30,751 nt of DNA from NCBI GenBank assembly GCA_964534745.1, contig CAZHQW010000047.1, positions 1 through 30,751 of the forward strand. The letters are read 5' to 3'. This DNA comes from G020354785 sp964534745. GTDB taxonomy: Bacteria > Bacteroidota > Bacteroidia > Bacteroidales > UBA10428. Made by a program: the position numbers and the translations under genes. Below are positions 6,487 through 15,774 of this stretch, in pieces; position 1 is the stretch's first letter; every line of letters begins with the position of its first letter. Under the pieces are notes generated by a model. That model was not told the DNA's origin. It was given only the letters and a program-made list of their open reading frames with translations, and made no database searches.

Positions 6487-8121
6487 ATGGCAAAAGAATT
6501 AAAATTTAATATTGAAGCTCGTGATCTGCTTAAAAAAGGAGTTGATGAGCTTACAAACGCAGTGAAAATTACCCTGGGGCCCAAGGGCCGTAATGTTATA
6601 CTGGACAAGAAGTTCGGCGCCCCCATGGTTACTAAGGATGGTGTTACGGTAGCAAAGGAGATTGAGCTTGAAGGGAATTTTGAAAATATAGGAGCTCAAC
6701 TTGTTAAAGAGGTAGCATCAAAAACCAATGATGATGCGGGTGATGGTACAACCACCGCTACTGTTCTTGCACAGTCGATAGTAACGGTAGGATTAAAGAA
6801 TGTCACTGCCGGTGCCAATCCGATGGACCTGAAAAGAGGTATCGACAAGGCAGTAAAAGTTGTTGTTGATGAATTAAAAAGCCAGTCACAGTCGATAGGT
6901 GAGGATAGCGAAAGAATACAGCAGGTTGCTGCAGTTTCTGCAAACAATGATATGGAAATTGGTAAATTGATCGCCAATGCCATGGGAAAAGTAAAGAGAG
7001 AAGGTGTAATAACCGTTGAAGAAGCCAAAACTGCTGAAACTAGTGTTGAAGTAGTAGAAGGTATGCAGTTCGACAGGGGTTTTATATCTCCGTACTTCAT
7101 TACTGACACCGATAAGATGGAAGCAGTATTGGAGAGTCCGTATGTACTTCTATCGGATAAAAAAATATCAACTATGAAAGATCTCCTTCCTATACTTGAA
7201 CCGGTTGCCCAGTCGGGCCATCCCATGCTGATCATTGCCGAGGATGTTGACGGTGAAGCCCTGGCAACATTAATTGTGAATAAATTAAGGGGTTCATTAA
7301 AAGTTGCTGCGGTAAAGGCTCCCGGATTTGGTGACAGAAGGAAGGAAATGCTCGAAGATATTGCAGTGCTAACCGGAGGAGTAGTTATTTCAGAAGAAAA
7401 GGGACTGACCCTTGAAGGTGCAAAGATTGATATGCTGGGATCAGCAGAGAAGATTGTAATAGACAAGGAAAATACTACTATTGTAAATGGAGCAGGAGAT
7501 AAAGCCAATATAGACGGCCGCGTAAAACAGATTAAGGTTCAGATAGAAAATACCACTTCCGATTATGATAAGGAAAAACTGCAGGAAAGACTGGCCAAGC
7601 TGGCAGGCGGTGTTGCTGTGCTTTATGTTGGTGCAGCTTCGGAAGTTGAAATGAAAGAAAAGAAAGCCCGTGTTGAAGATGCATTAAGTGCCACAAGAGC
7701 TGCTGTAGAAGAAGGAATTGTCCCGGGCGGAGGTGTTGGATATATAAGGGCTATTTCAAAACTTAGCTCCTTAAAAGGAGAAAACGAAGATCAGAACACA
7801 GGTATTGCTATTGTGAGAAGGGCCCTTGAGGAACCTCTGCGCCAGATAGTTGAAAATGCCGGTTTTGAAGGATCCGTGATCGTTCAGAAAATTAAGGAAG
7901 GCAAGGATGATTATGGATTTAATGCGCAGACAAACAAGTATGAAAACCTGCTAAAGTCAGGGGTTATTGATCCGACAAAAGTGACAAGGATAGCCCTGGA
8001 AAATGCTGCATCGATAGCAGGTATATTCCTTACCACAGAATGTGTTGTTGCTGAAAAACCTGAAGAAGAAAAGCAACCCCCGATGCCTGGAGGCGGACCG
8101 GGAATGGGCGGCATGATGTAA
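6487..8121 (+). CDS. groEL: Chaperonin GroEL
   Basis: This 544-residue Cpn60 forms the double-ring ATP-driven folding chamber. Signatures include ITLGPKGRNVILDKKFGAP near the N-terminus, the ATP-binding DGVTVAKEIEL and DDAGDGTTTATVLA, the apical-domain segment KAPGFGDRRKEMLEDIAVLTG, and the equatorial motif VEDALSATRAAVEEGIVPGGG. The C-terminal tail ends in a Gly/Met-rich GGGPGMGGMM, typical of chaperonins that face the cavity. It is full length with no disruption. It follows groES and is closed by a strong hairpin terminator at 8148-8183. Confidence 0.99.
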   Translation: MAKELKFNIEARDLLKKGVDELTNAVKITLGPKGRNVILDKKFGAPMVTKDGVTVAKEIELEGNFENIGAQLVKEVASKTNDDAGDGTTTATVLAQSIVTVGLKNVTAGANPMDLKRGIDKAVKVVVDELKSQSQSIGEDSERIQQVAAVSANNDMEIGKLIANAMGKVKREGVITVEEAKTAETSVEVVEGMQFDRGFISPYFITDTDKMEAVLESPYVLLSDKKISTMKDLLPILEPVAQSGHPMLIIAEDVDGEALATLIVNKLRGSLKVAAVKAPGFGDRRKEMLEDIAVLTGGVVISEEKGLTLEGAKIDMLGSAEKIVIDKENTTIVNGAGDKANIDGRVKQIKVQIENTTSDYDKEKLQERLAKLAGGVAVLYVGAASEVEMKEKKARVEDALSATRAAVEEGIVPGGGVGYIRAISKLSSLKGENEDQNTGIAIVRRALEEPLRQIVENAGFEGSVIVQKIKEGKDDYGFNAQTNKYENLLKSGVIDPTKVTRIALENAASIAGIFLTTECVVAEKPEEEKQPPMPGGGPGMGGMM

Positions 8122-8147
8122 AAAGATAACTATTAGTATTAGATAAG

Positions 8148-8183
8148 ATCCCTTTTCAGAGAATATGAAAAGGGATTTTTTTT
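8148..8183 (+). terminator. Intrinsic terminator after groEL
   Basis: A perfect 11-bp stem, ATCCCTTTTCA (8148-8158) with TGAAAAGGGAT (8166-8176), encloses a 7-base loop and runs into eight T residues (8176-8183). It begins 26 bases after the groEL stop. Read from the other strand there is no T-run after the stem, so it acts mainly on the groESL transcript. Confidence 0.9.
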
Positions 8184-8190
8184 ACAGGAA

Positions 8191-8910
8191 TCAGTATATT
8201 TTGTCTTTCTCGTCAACCATGGGAACAAACCTCACATCCAGCACAGATGAATGCCTTAATGTATCATTTTTCTTTGTCAGCAGTACCAGCTCCTGAATAT
8301 ATCTTTCTCCAACGGGAATGATCATCCGTCCCCCTTCCTTTAATTGATCCTCCAGTGGCTCTGGAACATGTGTGGGAGCACATGTAACAATTATTGCATC
8401 ATAAGGACTGTATTTGTCCCACCCTTCATAGCCGTCACCAATTTTTACCTTAATATTGCTATATCCCAGCTCTTCAAACAGCTGCTTTGCCCTGTTACCA
8501 AGTTCCTGGACAATTTCTACAGTATATACAGAGTCGCAGATTTCAGCAAGAATCGCGGCCTGGTATCCCGAACCGGTACCCACTTCCAGCACCTTTGAAC
8601 TTTTATCAAGTTTTAGTATTTCAGTCATGAATGCTACTATATAAGGCTGTGATATGGTTTGTCCGTATCCTATCGGCAGGGGATGATCACCATATGCCTG
8701 CTGAATATAAACCTCGGGAACAAACAAATGACGCTCAACTTTTCTCATTGCCTCAATCACTGCTTTATCGGTAACTCCCCTGGACACAATCTGTGTTCTT
8801 ACCATATTTTCCCTCAATTCCTTGAACCTGTCCACCTGGGGCTGTGATTGAACACAGCTGATTATCATTATCCCAAGGCTGAATATTATATATTTTTCTA
8901 AAGCCTTCAT
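8191..8910 (-). CDS. pcm: Protein-L-isoaspartate O-methyltransferase with a lipoprotein-like signal
   Basis: This 239-residue SAM-dependent enzyme repairs isoaspartyl damage in proteins. The catalytic-domain signatures are complete: RTQIVSRGVTDKAVIEAM, the substrate loop GYGQTISQPYIVAFM (81-95), SAM motif I VLEVGTGSGYQAA (107-119), DAIIVTCAP (171-179) and the terminal VRFVPM (226-231). The unusual part is the N-terminus: a hydrophobic segment (about residues 7-18) ends in IISC, giving a possible lipidated Cys19. This suggests export, where SAM is not expected. It lies 32 bases after the OmpL47-like gene on the same strand and could be the last gene of the long rimP transcript. The enzyme identity is confident; the location is inferred. 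Confidence 0.93.
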   Translation of the reverse strand: MKALEKYIIFSLGIMIISCVQSQPQVDRFKELRENMVRTQIVSRGVTDKAVIEAMRKVERHLFVPEVYIQQAYGDHPLPIGYGQTISQPYIVAFMTEILKLDKSSKVLEVGTGSGYQAAILAEICDSVYTVEIVQELGNRAKQLFEELGYSNIKVKIGDGYEGWDKYSPYDAIIVTCAPTHVPEPLEDQLKEGGRMIIPVGERYIQELVLLTKKNDTLRHSSVLDVRFVPMVDEKDKIY

Positions 8911-8942
8911 ATACGTGCAAAATTATTTAATTTTCGGGAATA

Positions 8943-10458
8943 TCAGTCACCTATGACAAAATCTATTTTCTCTGAAGTTTCATTACCCAATTTGTCCTGT
9001 GCCCTTATTTTTACATTATAATTGCCCTTCGGGGAGAAGGTTCTTATTAAACCGGCATATTTTATTTCAGGGGCATCATTAATAGAGTAGTACATCTCGT
9101 TAAATCCGACTACGTTGTCTGTTGATGATAGGAACAGCACAACGTGATTCGGATATACATCAAGGATTTTTCCGTTTATATTTTTTTTGCCTGCCGGTAA
9201 TATGCTGAAGCGTGAGTATATTTCCGGTCCTGTTTTATCTACAATGATTCTTAAATTAAGTATGCTGGAATTTTCAACGTTATCATATCCGGTGATTTTA
9301 ATATCGTGAGGACCTTCTTTTTCCAGTGAAAAGGGCTCCTCAAACAATCTGTCCTCACCGTTATCAACGGCATATTCTATTTTATTTATTCCTGATTCAC
9401 TATCCGTTATTTTAAGATATATCTTCGTTTTACTGCTGATATAAACAGTATCTCTTTGTATAAATTTCGGTCCTGTAAATCCATATGATATGGAAGGTCC
9501 CGACAAGTCAACATAAGGAATATTTGTTTTGTCTCCTTTTTCAAGAGACTCGGTTTTATTATTGACATTGTCCAGTGCATATGCATTGACAGTGAGGTTC
9601 CCGGTAACATTTGCCAGGAATACAGGTTTTTCATATTTTAAAAATTCACTTTTATTGATTGAATAATAAACCTCTTTAACGCCTGCTTTATTATCAAAGG
9701 TTGTTAACTTGAGCTGGCTTCTTCCTGATGAATATTCCCTGCCCCCTGCAAAAAAGCTCTTTCCCAGAATTTCCTGTACTATGGTCGGCGGTGTTTTGTC
9801 AACGTAAAAATCATAGATATTATCAGCTTCGGCATTATTTACATTATCTGTGGAATGATATGCCAGTTTNNNNNNNNNNNNNNNNNNNNNNNNNNNNNNN
9901 NNNNNNNNNNNNNNNNNNNNNNNNNNNNNNNNNNNNNNNNNNNNNNNNNNNNNNNNNNNNNNNNNNNNNAGAACCGTCGATTGAATAATATATATTCTCA
10001 ACACCCGAAAGCTGGTCTGTTGCCTTCAGGGTTATTTCCTGCGTTTTACTTATATATACTTTACCCTGGGCATTGTATGTCGATGCTTCACCGAAATCAA
10101 TCTCAGTAACAGGGGGTTTGCTGTCAGCATATATTTCAAATATTATATCTTCTCTGGGGTATATGGGTTTCTTGGTTATGGTATCAACTATCCATGGAGA
10201 CCTAATAGTATTATATCCTTCACAATCAAGATACATGGGATTGGAATACTTATCTGTCACTTCGCTTTTAAGTAAGTAGTTTTCTGCATTTTCAGCCGGG
10301 GAGGTTGCCATTCTAATGTAAATCGGCAAGTATCTTTGTATATACATTCTGCCTTCAGGAGATACATAAATTCTTTTCTCATGTTTCAGGGGCTCCTGAC
10401 ATAATATCGATATTTGACCCAGGATAAAAACAAGCATTAGGAAAGATAACTTTTTCAT
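8943..10458 (-). CDS. Exported protein with OmpL47-like repeats, broken by an assembly gap
   Basis: Two minus-strand reading frames flanking the N run belong to one gene. It starts at ATG 10458 (MKKLSFLMLVFILG, a Sec signal peptide ending near ISILC). The first 163 codons end with YYSIDGS, and 308 codons follow the gap from KLAYHSTDNVNN. The protein has at least four repeats of about 90-110 residues with the pattern D..(S/A)GV..(I/V).YS(I/V)D, then a DN..N about 30 residues later. These occur at YYSIDGS, YYSINKSE, YAVDNGED and YYSINDAP, separated by D.(T/S)(P/G)P(T/E)I linkers. This matches OmpL47-type Ig-like beta domains of surface or periplasmic proteins. There is no T9SS tail; it ends SEKIDFVIGD. 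It sits between queG and pcm. The exact function is unknown. Confidence 0.8.
9870..9969. other. Assembly gap of 100 N
   Basis: This run of exactly 100 N looks like a standard placeholder for a gap of unknown length. It falls inside the OmpL47-like gene. On the minus strand, coding sequence stops at a codon boundary on one side (last codon Ser at 9970-9972) and resumes at a codon boundary on the other (Lys at 9867-9869). The true missing length should therefore be a multiple of three, which 100 is not. Confidence 0.97.
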
Positions 10459-10519
10459 CGCCAATTTTAGTTTTATTCAGAATTTAAGATACAAAAAAAA
10501 ATATTATAAAAAAAACAAG

Positions 10520-11446
10520 TTAGCTCATGACAAACCCGATATTTCTTTTTAATCCCGAAAATCCGGTTCTTTCTACAACGGTATTGCCGAATAATTCCCT
10601 GAAGGTTTTTTCACTTAGATTATACCAGTCGTTTCTGCTCATTTCCAGCAGTTCGGGCAATGGTTCCATTTCACTTGTATTATGGTTCCTGGCATTGGTG
10701 TTCCAGGGGCATACACTCTGGCATATATCGCATCCAAATACATTGTTGCTGAAATTGCCCCTGAATTTTTCAGGTATGGCATCTTTATGTTCAACGGTCA
10801 GGTATGAAATGCATTTTCTTGCATCTATAACTCTCGGATTTATTATTGCACGGGTGGGACATGCAGAGATGCACTTTTCACAATCCCCGCACATTTCTTT
10901 AATCTGGTTGCCGTAGTATAGCTCAAGGTCAGTGATGAGCACGCCGATAAATACAAATGAGCCGTGCTCAGGTGAGATAAGACTGGCGTTTTTGCCTATC
11001 CACCCCAGTCCCGCTTTGGCGGCCCATACACGTTCAAGTACAGGTGCCGAGTCTACAAAAATTCTGCCGCTGGCGTTTTTTATTTTGCTTTTAATGAAGT
11101 CAAGTAACTGGTATAATTTTTCTTTTAAGATTAAGTGGTAATCTTTTCCATAGGCATATTTCGATATAACGGGGGCACTCCTGTCTTTCTGAGTCTTATT
11201 AGTGTAATAGTTCAGCAGAACGACAATAACAGATTTTGCTCCTTTGACAAGCCTTGCAGGATCAACCCTCGTGTCAAAATAGTTTTCCATGTACTTCATG
11301 CTGCCATGCATATTATTATGCAGCCAGCTTTTAAGGTGCGCTGACTCTTCTTCCAGGTATTCGGCCCTTGCTATACCGCAGGCATCAAAGCCGATTTTTT
11401 TTGCTTTGCAACTGATCATTTCTGAAAGTTCCTGCTTGGTTACCAT
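10520..11446 (-). CDS. queG: Epoxyqueuosine reductase
   Basis: This 308-residue cobalamin- and iron-sulfur-dependent enzyme performs the last step of queuosine synthesis, reducing epoxyqueuosine in tRNA. Two 4Fe-4S sites are visible: CGDCEKCISACP (C186, C189, C192, C196), and C239/C242/C246 in CDICQSVCP with C212 as the likely fourth ligand. The VDSAPVLER segment (131-139) carries the proposed catalytic Asp (D132), followed by GLGWIGKN. It is shorter than the E. coli enzyme (379) because the C-terminal HEAT-like region is absent, as is usual in Bacteroidota. It lies 40 bases downstream of infB on the same strand, so it may share the rimP-nusA-infB transcript, a grouping that fits tRNA and translation functions. 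Confidence 0.95.
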   Translation of the reverse strand: MVTKQELSEMISCKAKKIGFDACGIARAEYLEEESAHLKSWLHNNMHGSMKYMENYFDTRVDPARLVKGAKSVIVVLLNYYTNKTQKDRSAPVISKYAYGKDYHLILKEKLYQLLDFIKSKIKNASGRIFVDSAPVLERVWAAKAGLGWIGKNASLISPEHGSFVFIGVLITDLELYYGNQIKEMCGDCEKCISACPTRAIINPRVIDARKCISYLTVEHKDAIPEKFRGNFSNNVFGCDICQSVCPWNTNARNHNTSEMEPLPELLEMSRNDWYNLSEKTFRELFGNTVVERTGFSGLKRNIGFVMS

Positions 11447-11486
11447 TATGATGAGTTTAATGGGAAAACCAGGGGGGATCGGGGAG

Positions 11487-14453
11487 TTATAACTTTTTCT
11501 TTATTTCAGTTATGTCATACCCCTCAATTATATCACCAACTTTAATATCATTGTAATTTTTAATATTAAGGCCACATTCAAGACCGCTTGACACTTCTTT
11601 AACATCTTCCTTAAACCGGCGCAGCGAGCCCAGTTCGCCCGTGTAAACAACAATACCTTCCCTGATGATCCGCACTTTTGTGTCTCTTTTTATTTTACCT
11701 TCTTTAACCATACAGCCTGCAATTGTGCCGGTCTTTGAAATCTTAAAAACTTCCAGTATTTCAAGTGTAGCAACAATTTCTTCTTTAATTTCGGGTGATA
11801 ACATACCTTCCATAGCTGCCTTAATTTCATTTATGGCATCGTAAATAATTGAATACAGGCGTACATCAATTTCCTCTTTTTCGGCCAGTTTACGTGCCTG
11901 AAATGAAGGACGGACCTGGAATCCTATAATTATTGCGTTTGAAGCTGCAGCCAGCAGAATATCTCCTTCAGATATTTGACCCACCGCCTTATGAATAATA
12001 TTTACCTGTATTTCTTCAGTTGACAGTTTTATTAATGAGTCGGAAAGTGCTTCTACTGAGCCGTCAACGTCTCCCTTGACTATAATATTAAGCTCCTGGA
12101 AGTTGCCTATAGCAATTCTTCGTCCTATTTCATCAAGAGTAATATGTTTCTGAGTCCTTAATTCCTGTTCTCTGACCAACTGTTCCCTCTTGGTTGCAAT
12201 TTCTTTCACTTCTCTTTCACTTTTCATGACATTAAACTTATCTCCAGCCTGGGGTGCTCCGTTAAGGCCGAGAATAAGGGCAGGCACCGATGGCCCGGCT
12301 TCGCTTATCTGTTTTCCCCTCTCGTTGTACATTGATTTGACCTTGCCGGAATGAATACCTGCGAGCACTATATCACCAACTCTTAATGTTCCTCCCTGTA
12401 CAAGCACGGTAGCAATATATCCCCTGCCCTTGTCAAGGGATGATTCTATGACAGTCCCGATAGCTCTTTTATTGGGATTTGCTTTCAGATCCAGCATTTC
12501 TGCCTCCAGCAGGACCTTTTCCAGCAGTTCGTCTATGTTAATACCGTTTTTTGCTGATATTTCCTGCGACTGGTATTTACCTCCCCAGTCCTCGACAAGA
12601 ATTTTCATGTTGGCCAGCTCTTCCTTTATTTTTTCGATATTGGCCGTAGGTTTGTCTATTTTATTTATAGCAAATACCATTGGTACGCCTGCTGCCTGGG
12701 CATGGTTGATAGCTTCAACTGTTTGTGGCATAACACCATCGTCAGCTGCAATGACAATGATAGCTACATCGGTTATTTGTGCTCCCCGTGCGCGCATGGC
12801 CGTAAAAGCTTCGTGTCCCGGTGTGTCAAGGAAGGTTATTTGCCTGCTGTTATTAAGCTCAACGCTGTATGCTCCAATATGTTGTGTAATACCACCTGCT
12901 TCACCGCCAATAACATTTGTCTTTCTTATATGATCAAGGAGCTTGGTTTTACCATGGTCAACATGTCCCATTACAGTCACGATGGGGGGTCTTGGTAAAA
13001 GATTTTCTTTTTTATCTTCTGCTTCATCATTTATCGCCTCCTGTAAGTCTATAGTAGTAAATTCGAATTTATAATTAAATTCGTCAGCAACAAGGGCCAT
13101 GGTTTCAGCATCAAGTCTCTGATTTATTGAGACAAATAAACCGAGGCTCATGCATGCCGATATTACATCATTAACAGGGACATTCATCATTTTTGCAAGT
13201 TCATTTACCGTTACAAATTCTGTTACTTTAAGCACATTTTTTTGTTGTTCCTGCATTTCTATCTTTTCCTGCATCTTCTGGCTTATGGCATCCCTTTTTT
13301 CGCGACGGTATTTTGCTCCCTTTGATTTGCCTTTGGTTGTTAGCCTCGCAAGAGTGTCCTTTATCTGTTTCTGTATATCTTCTTCACTTATTTCATGTTT
13401 GAATATAATTTTCTTTTTCTTTTTCTTTTGTTTGCCTTTCTGAAAATCTTCAACCTGTCTGCCTTCCTTGTCTTTTTCAAATATAATGGGTTCTCTCTCC
13501 TTCTTTATCCTTTTTCTTTTTTTCCTTCCCTCAATTACCATGGATTCATCAACAGGATATGAAGGGTCTTCCCTGAATGTGAAATCCACATCATAGGACA
13601 GGCCGTTTTCATGTTCTTTCTCTTTCCATGGTACTTCTCCTTTATCGATGTGTCTTTTTTCGGATTCGCCGACTTCTTTTTCAGCTTCTTTCCTGGCCCT
13701 TGACTTCCTGGCAGCGGATTGCTTTTCTGCGAGCCGCGCCTTACGTTCTTCATCTTTTTGTTCTTTTGTTTTCTTGGGGGGTCTTGTCCTCTGATTCATG
13801 GATTCGAGATCTATTTTCCCCAGAACCTTGAATTCAAGCTCTTTTTTTTCGGGCCTGACAAGTAAATCTTCAGTAGCTTTACCGGACTCTCTCAGACTGT
13901 CTTTGACTTCCCTGTCAGTATCGGCTGTAACAGGCTTGCCTGGTTGAATTTTTTCGGTTGGTTTTTCTGTTTTCTTATCTTCATATTCTGTAAGCTCTTC
14001 TTTTTCTTCTTTACCGGTAACTGGCTTTTTAAGCCGGGCCTCTTTATCAATATCAATTTTCCCGACAATATTTATATTGATATTCTGGCCTTTTTCAATT
14101 AGTTTTTCGGTTTCAGTTTCATATGTTGCTGATGTAGAGCTTGTGTCCTTAACGAAAAGTTCGTCAAGCTCTTCCTGTGTTTCTTTTTCCTTTTCATCAC
14201 GCAGGTCATTTATTGAAATCGATTCCTGCTTTTCTCTCAGATGTTTGAGTGTGACTCTTTCAGATTCTTTTTTTACATCGAGATCTGAGCTGTACTCCTT
14301 CAACAGCATTTCGTATTGCTCGGGCGTAACTTTAGTGTTAGGGTCAGATTGGATTTTAACCCCTTTGTCATGAAGAAATTCAACTATTGTTGCTATTCCT
14401 ACGTTGAATTCCCTGGCTATTTTACTAAGTCTTGTTGTTTTGATATCAGTCAT
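11487..14453 (-). CDS. infB: Translation initiation factor IF-2
   Basis: This 988-residue GTPase brings initiator fMet-tRNA to the 30S subunit. Order of parts: an N-terminal IF2_N helix bundle (RLSKIAREFNVGIATIVEFL), a long highly charged linker (about 55-405) with lysine-rich runs, a second IF2_N-like unit (VTVNELAKMMNVPVNDVISACMSLG, about 415-440), then the G domain with GHVDHGKT (496-503), DTPGH (543-547) and NKID (597-600). Domains II-IV follow through to YDITEIKKKL. The linker holds two related short motifs, VGKIDIDKEARLKKP and LGKIDLESMNQRTRPPK. Length is typical of Bacteroidota IF-2. The 73-base gap from nusA and the shared strand place it in the rimP-nusA-infB operon. Confidence 0.98.
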   Translation of the reverse strand: MTDIKTTRLSKIAREFNVGIATIVEFLHDKGVKIQSDPNTKVTPEQYEMLLKEYSSDLDVKKESERVTLKHLREKQESISINDLRDEKEKETQEELDELFVKDTSSTSATYETETEKLIEKGQNININIVGKIDIDKEARLKKPVTGKEEKEELTEYEDKKTEKPTEKIQPGKPVTADTDREVKDSLRESGKATEDLLVRPEKKELEFKVLGKIDLESMNQRTRPPKKTKEQKDEERKARLAEKQSAARKSRARKEAEKEVGESEKRHIDKGEVPWKEKEHENGLSYDVDFTFREDPSYPVDESMVIEGRKKRKRIKKEREPIIFEKDKEGRQVEDFQKGKQKKKKKKIIFKHEISEEDIQKQIKDTLARLTTKGKSKGAKYRREKRDAISQKMQEKIEMQEQQKNVLKVTEFVTVNELAKMMNVPVNDVISACMSLGLFVSINQRLDAETMALVADEFNYKFEFTTIDLQEAINDEAEDKKENLLPRPPIVTVMGHVDHGKTKLLDHIRKTNVIGGEAGGITQHIGAYSVELNNSRQITFLDTPGHEAFTAMRARGAQITDVAIIVIAADDGVMPQTVEAINHAQAAGVPMVFAINKIDKPTANIEKIKEELANMKILVEDWGGKYQSQEISAKNGINIDELLEKVLLEAEMLDLKANPNKRAIGTVIESSLDKGRGYIATVLVQGGTLRVGDIVLAGIHSGKVKSMYNERGKQISEAGPSVPALILGLNGAPQAGDKFNVMKSEREVKEIATKREQLVREQELRTQKHITLDEIGRRIAIGNFQELNIIVKGDVDGSVEALSDSLIKLSTEEIQVNIIHKAVGQISEGDILLAAASNAIIIGFQVRPSFQARKLAEKEEIDVRLYSIIYDAINEIKAAMEGMLSPEIKEEIVATLEILEVFKISKTGTIAGCMVKEGKIKRDTKVRIIREGIVVYTGELGSLRRFKEDVKEVSSGLECGLNIKNYNDIKVGDIIEGYDITEIKKKL

Positions 14454-14526
14454 ACTTAGTCAAAATATTTTTGAATTACAAGCTGCAAGTTAAGAAATTC
14501 GCTGGATATATTATTACTAAAGCGAT

Positions 14527-15762
14527 TTATTCGAATTCAGCCTTCAAAATATTAATCACTTCTTTTATCGTTTCTTCTTCCAGATCTGTTCTTTTTACAA
14601 GATCTTCTATACTTAGATCAAGCACGCTTTTAGCTGTGTCACAGCCTATTGCCTTTAATTCATCGATAATCCAGCTTTCAATCTCATCGGCAAATTCTTC
14701 AATATTGACGTCTTCTTCATCTTCAATCTCAGTTTCCCTGTATACATCTATTTCGAAACCCGTAAGCTGACTGGCCAGCTTAATATTCAACCCTCCCTTA
14801 CCTATTGCCAGGGATACTTCATTAGGTTTCAGGTATACTTCAGCACGTTTTTTCTCTTCATCAATCTTAATTGATGATATTTTAGCCGGACTAAGGGCCC
14901 TTGTTATATATAACTGAATATTTGTCGTAAAGTTTATTACATCAATATTTTCATTTTTTAATTCTCTTACAATACCGTGTATCCTTGAGCCTTTCATCCC
15001 GACGCAGGCACCAACAGGATCAATTCTCTCATCATATGATTCGACGGCAACTTTTGCCCTTTCTCCCGGTATGCGGACAATCTTTTTTATGGTTATAAGA
15101 CCGTCAAATATTTCAGGCACCTCCAGTTCAAAAAGCCTTTCAAGAAAGACAGGTGAGGTTCTTGAGAGAATAATCAGGGGACTGTTATTCATTTCAACCT
15201 TTATTACAACGGCCCTTATAGTATCTCCCTTTCTGAAATAATCAGATGGTATCTGCTCAGTTTTAGGCAGTATTAGTTCATTTCCTTCTTCATCAAGCAC
15301 TAAAATTTCTTTTTTCCATACCTGGTATACTTCGCCGGTAACAATATCTCCTATTTTATTCCTGTATTTTTCATAAACATTATTCTTTTCAAGGTCCAGG
15401 ATACGTGATGTGAGGTTCTGCCTGAGCGCCAGTATTGCTCTTCTGCCGAAACTGGCCAGTTTCACTTCATCTGTGACATCTTCGCCAATCTCATAATCAC
15501 TGTCAATTTTTTTTGCCTGTGACAGGGGAATTTGCAGATTGGGATCCTCAACCTTGCCATCCTCGACAACTTCCCTGTTCCGCCATATCTCAAAATCTCC
15601 TTTGTCAATATTGATAATAATATCAAAATTGTCGGCTGTCCCATACATCTTCATCAGCATACTCCTGAACACATCTTCAAGCACACTCATCATGGTAGCC
15701 CTGTCGATGCTCTTGAGCTCCTTGAATTCCGAAAAGGTGTCGATAAGATCAATATTTTCCAT
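14527..15762 (-). CDS. nusA: Transcription termination/antitermination factor NusA
   Basis: This 411-residue RNA polymerase-binding elongation factor controls pausing, termination and antitermination. Order of parts: an N-terminal polymerase-binding domain (RATMMSVLEDVFRSMLMKMYG), an S1 domain around GDIVTGEVYQVWKKEILVLD, then two KH domains with RIDPVGACVGMKGSRIHGIV and VSLAIGKGGLNIKLASQLTG. A short acidic tail follows, with one helix-hairpin-helix-like unit (SVLDLSIEDLVKRTDLEEETI). It lacks the second acidic repeat of E. coli NusA (495 residues), normal outside the gammaproteobacteria. It is 12 bases downstream of rimP and upstream of infB. NusA feeds back on its own leader in E. coli; here a hairpin leader precedes rimP. 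Confidence 0.98.
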   Translation of the reverse strand: MENIDLIDTFSEFKELKSIDRATMMSVLEDVFRSMLMKMYGTADNFDIIINIDKGDFEIWRNREVVEDGKVEDPNLQIPLSQAKKIDSDYEIGEDVTDEVKLASFGRRAILALRQNLTSRILDLEKNNVYEKYRNKIGDIVTGEVYQVWKKEILVLDEEGNELILPKTEQIPSDYFRKGDTIRAVVIKVEMNNSPLIILSRTSPVFLERLFELEVPEIFDGLITIKKIVRIPGERAKVAVESYDERIDPVGACVGMKGSRIHGIVRELKNENIDVINFTTNIQLYITRALSPAKISSIKIDEEKKRAEVYLKPNEVSLAIGKGGLNIKLASQLTGFEIDVYRETEIEDEEDVNIEEFADEIESWIIDELKAIGCDTAKSVLDLSIEDLVKRTDLEEETIKEVINILKAEFE

Positions 15763-15774
15763 CTTTATTATAAT

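Noticed and set aside
6696..7508. Long open frame of 270 codons opposite groEL
   Set aside because: It is a shadow of groEL codon usage; the translation is a low-complexity Ser/Ala/Phe-rich sequence with no family pattern.
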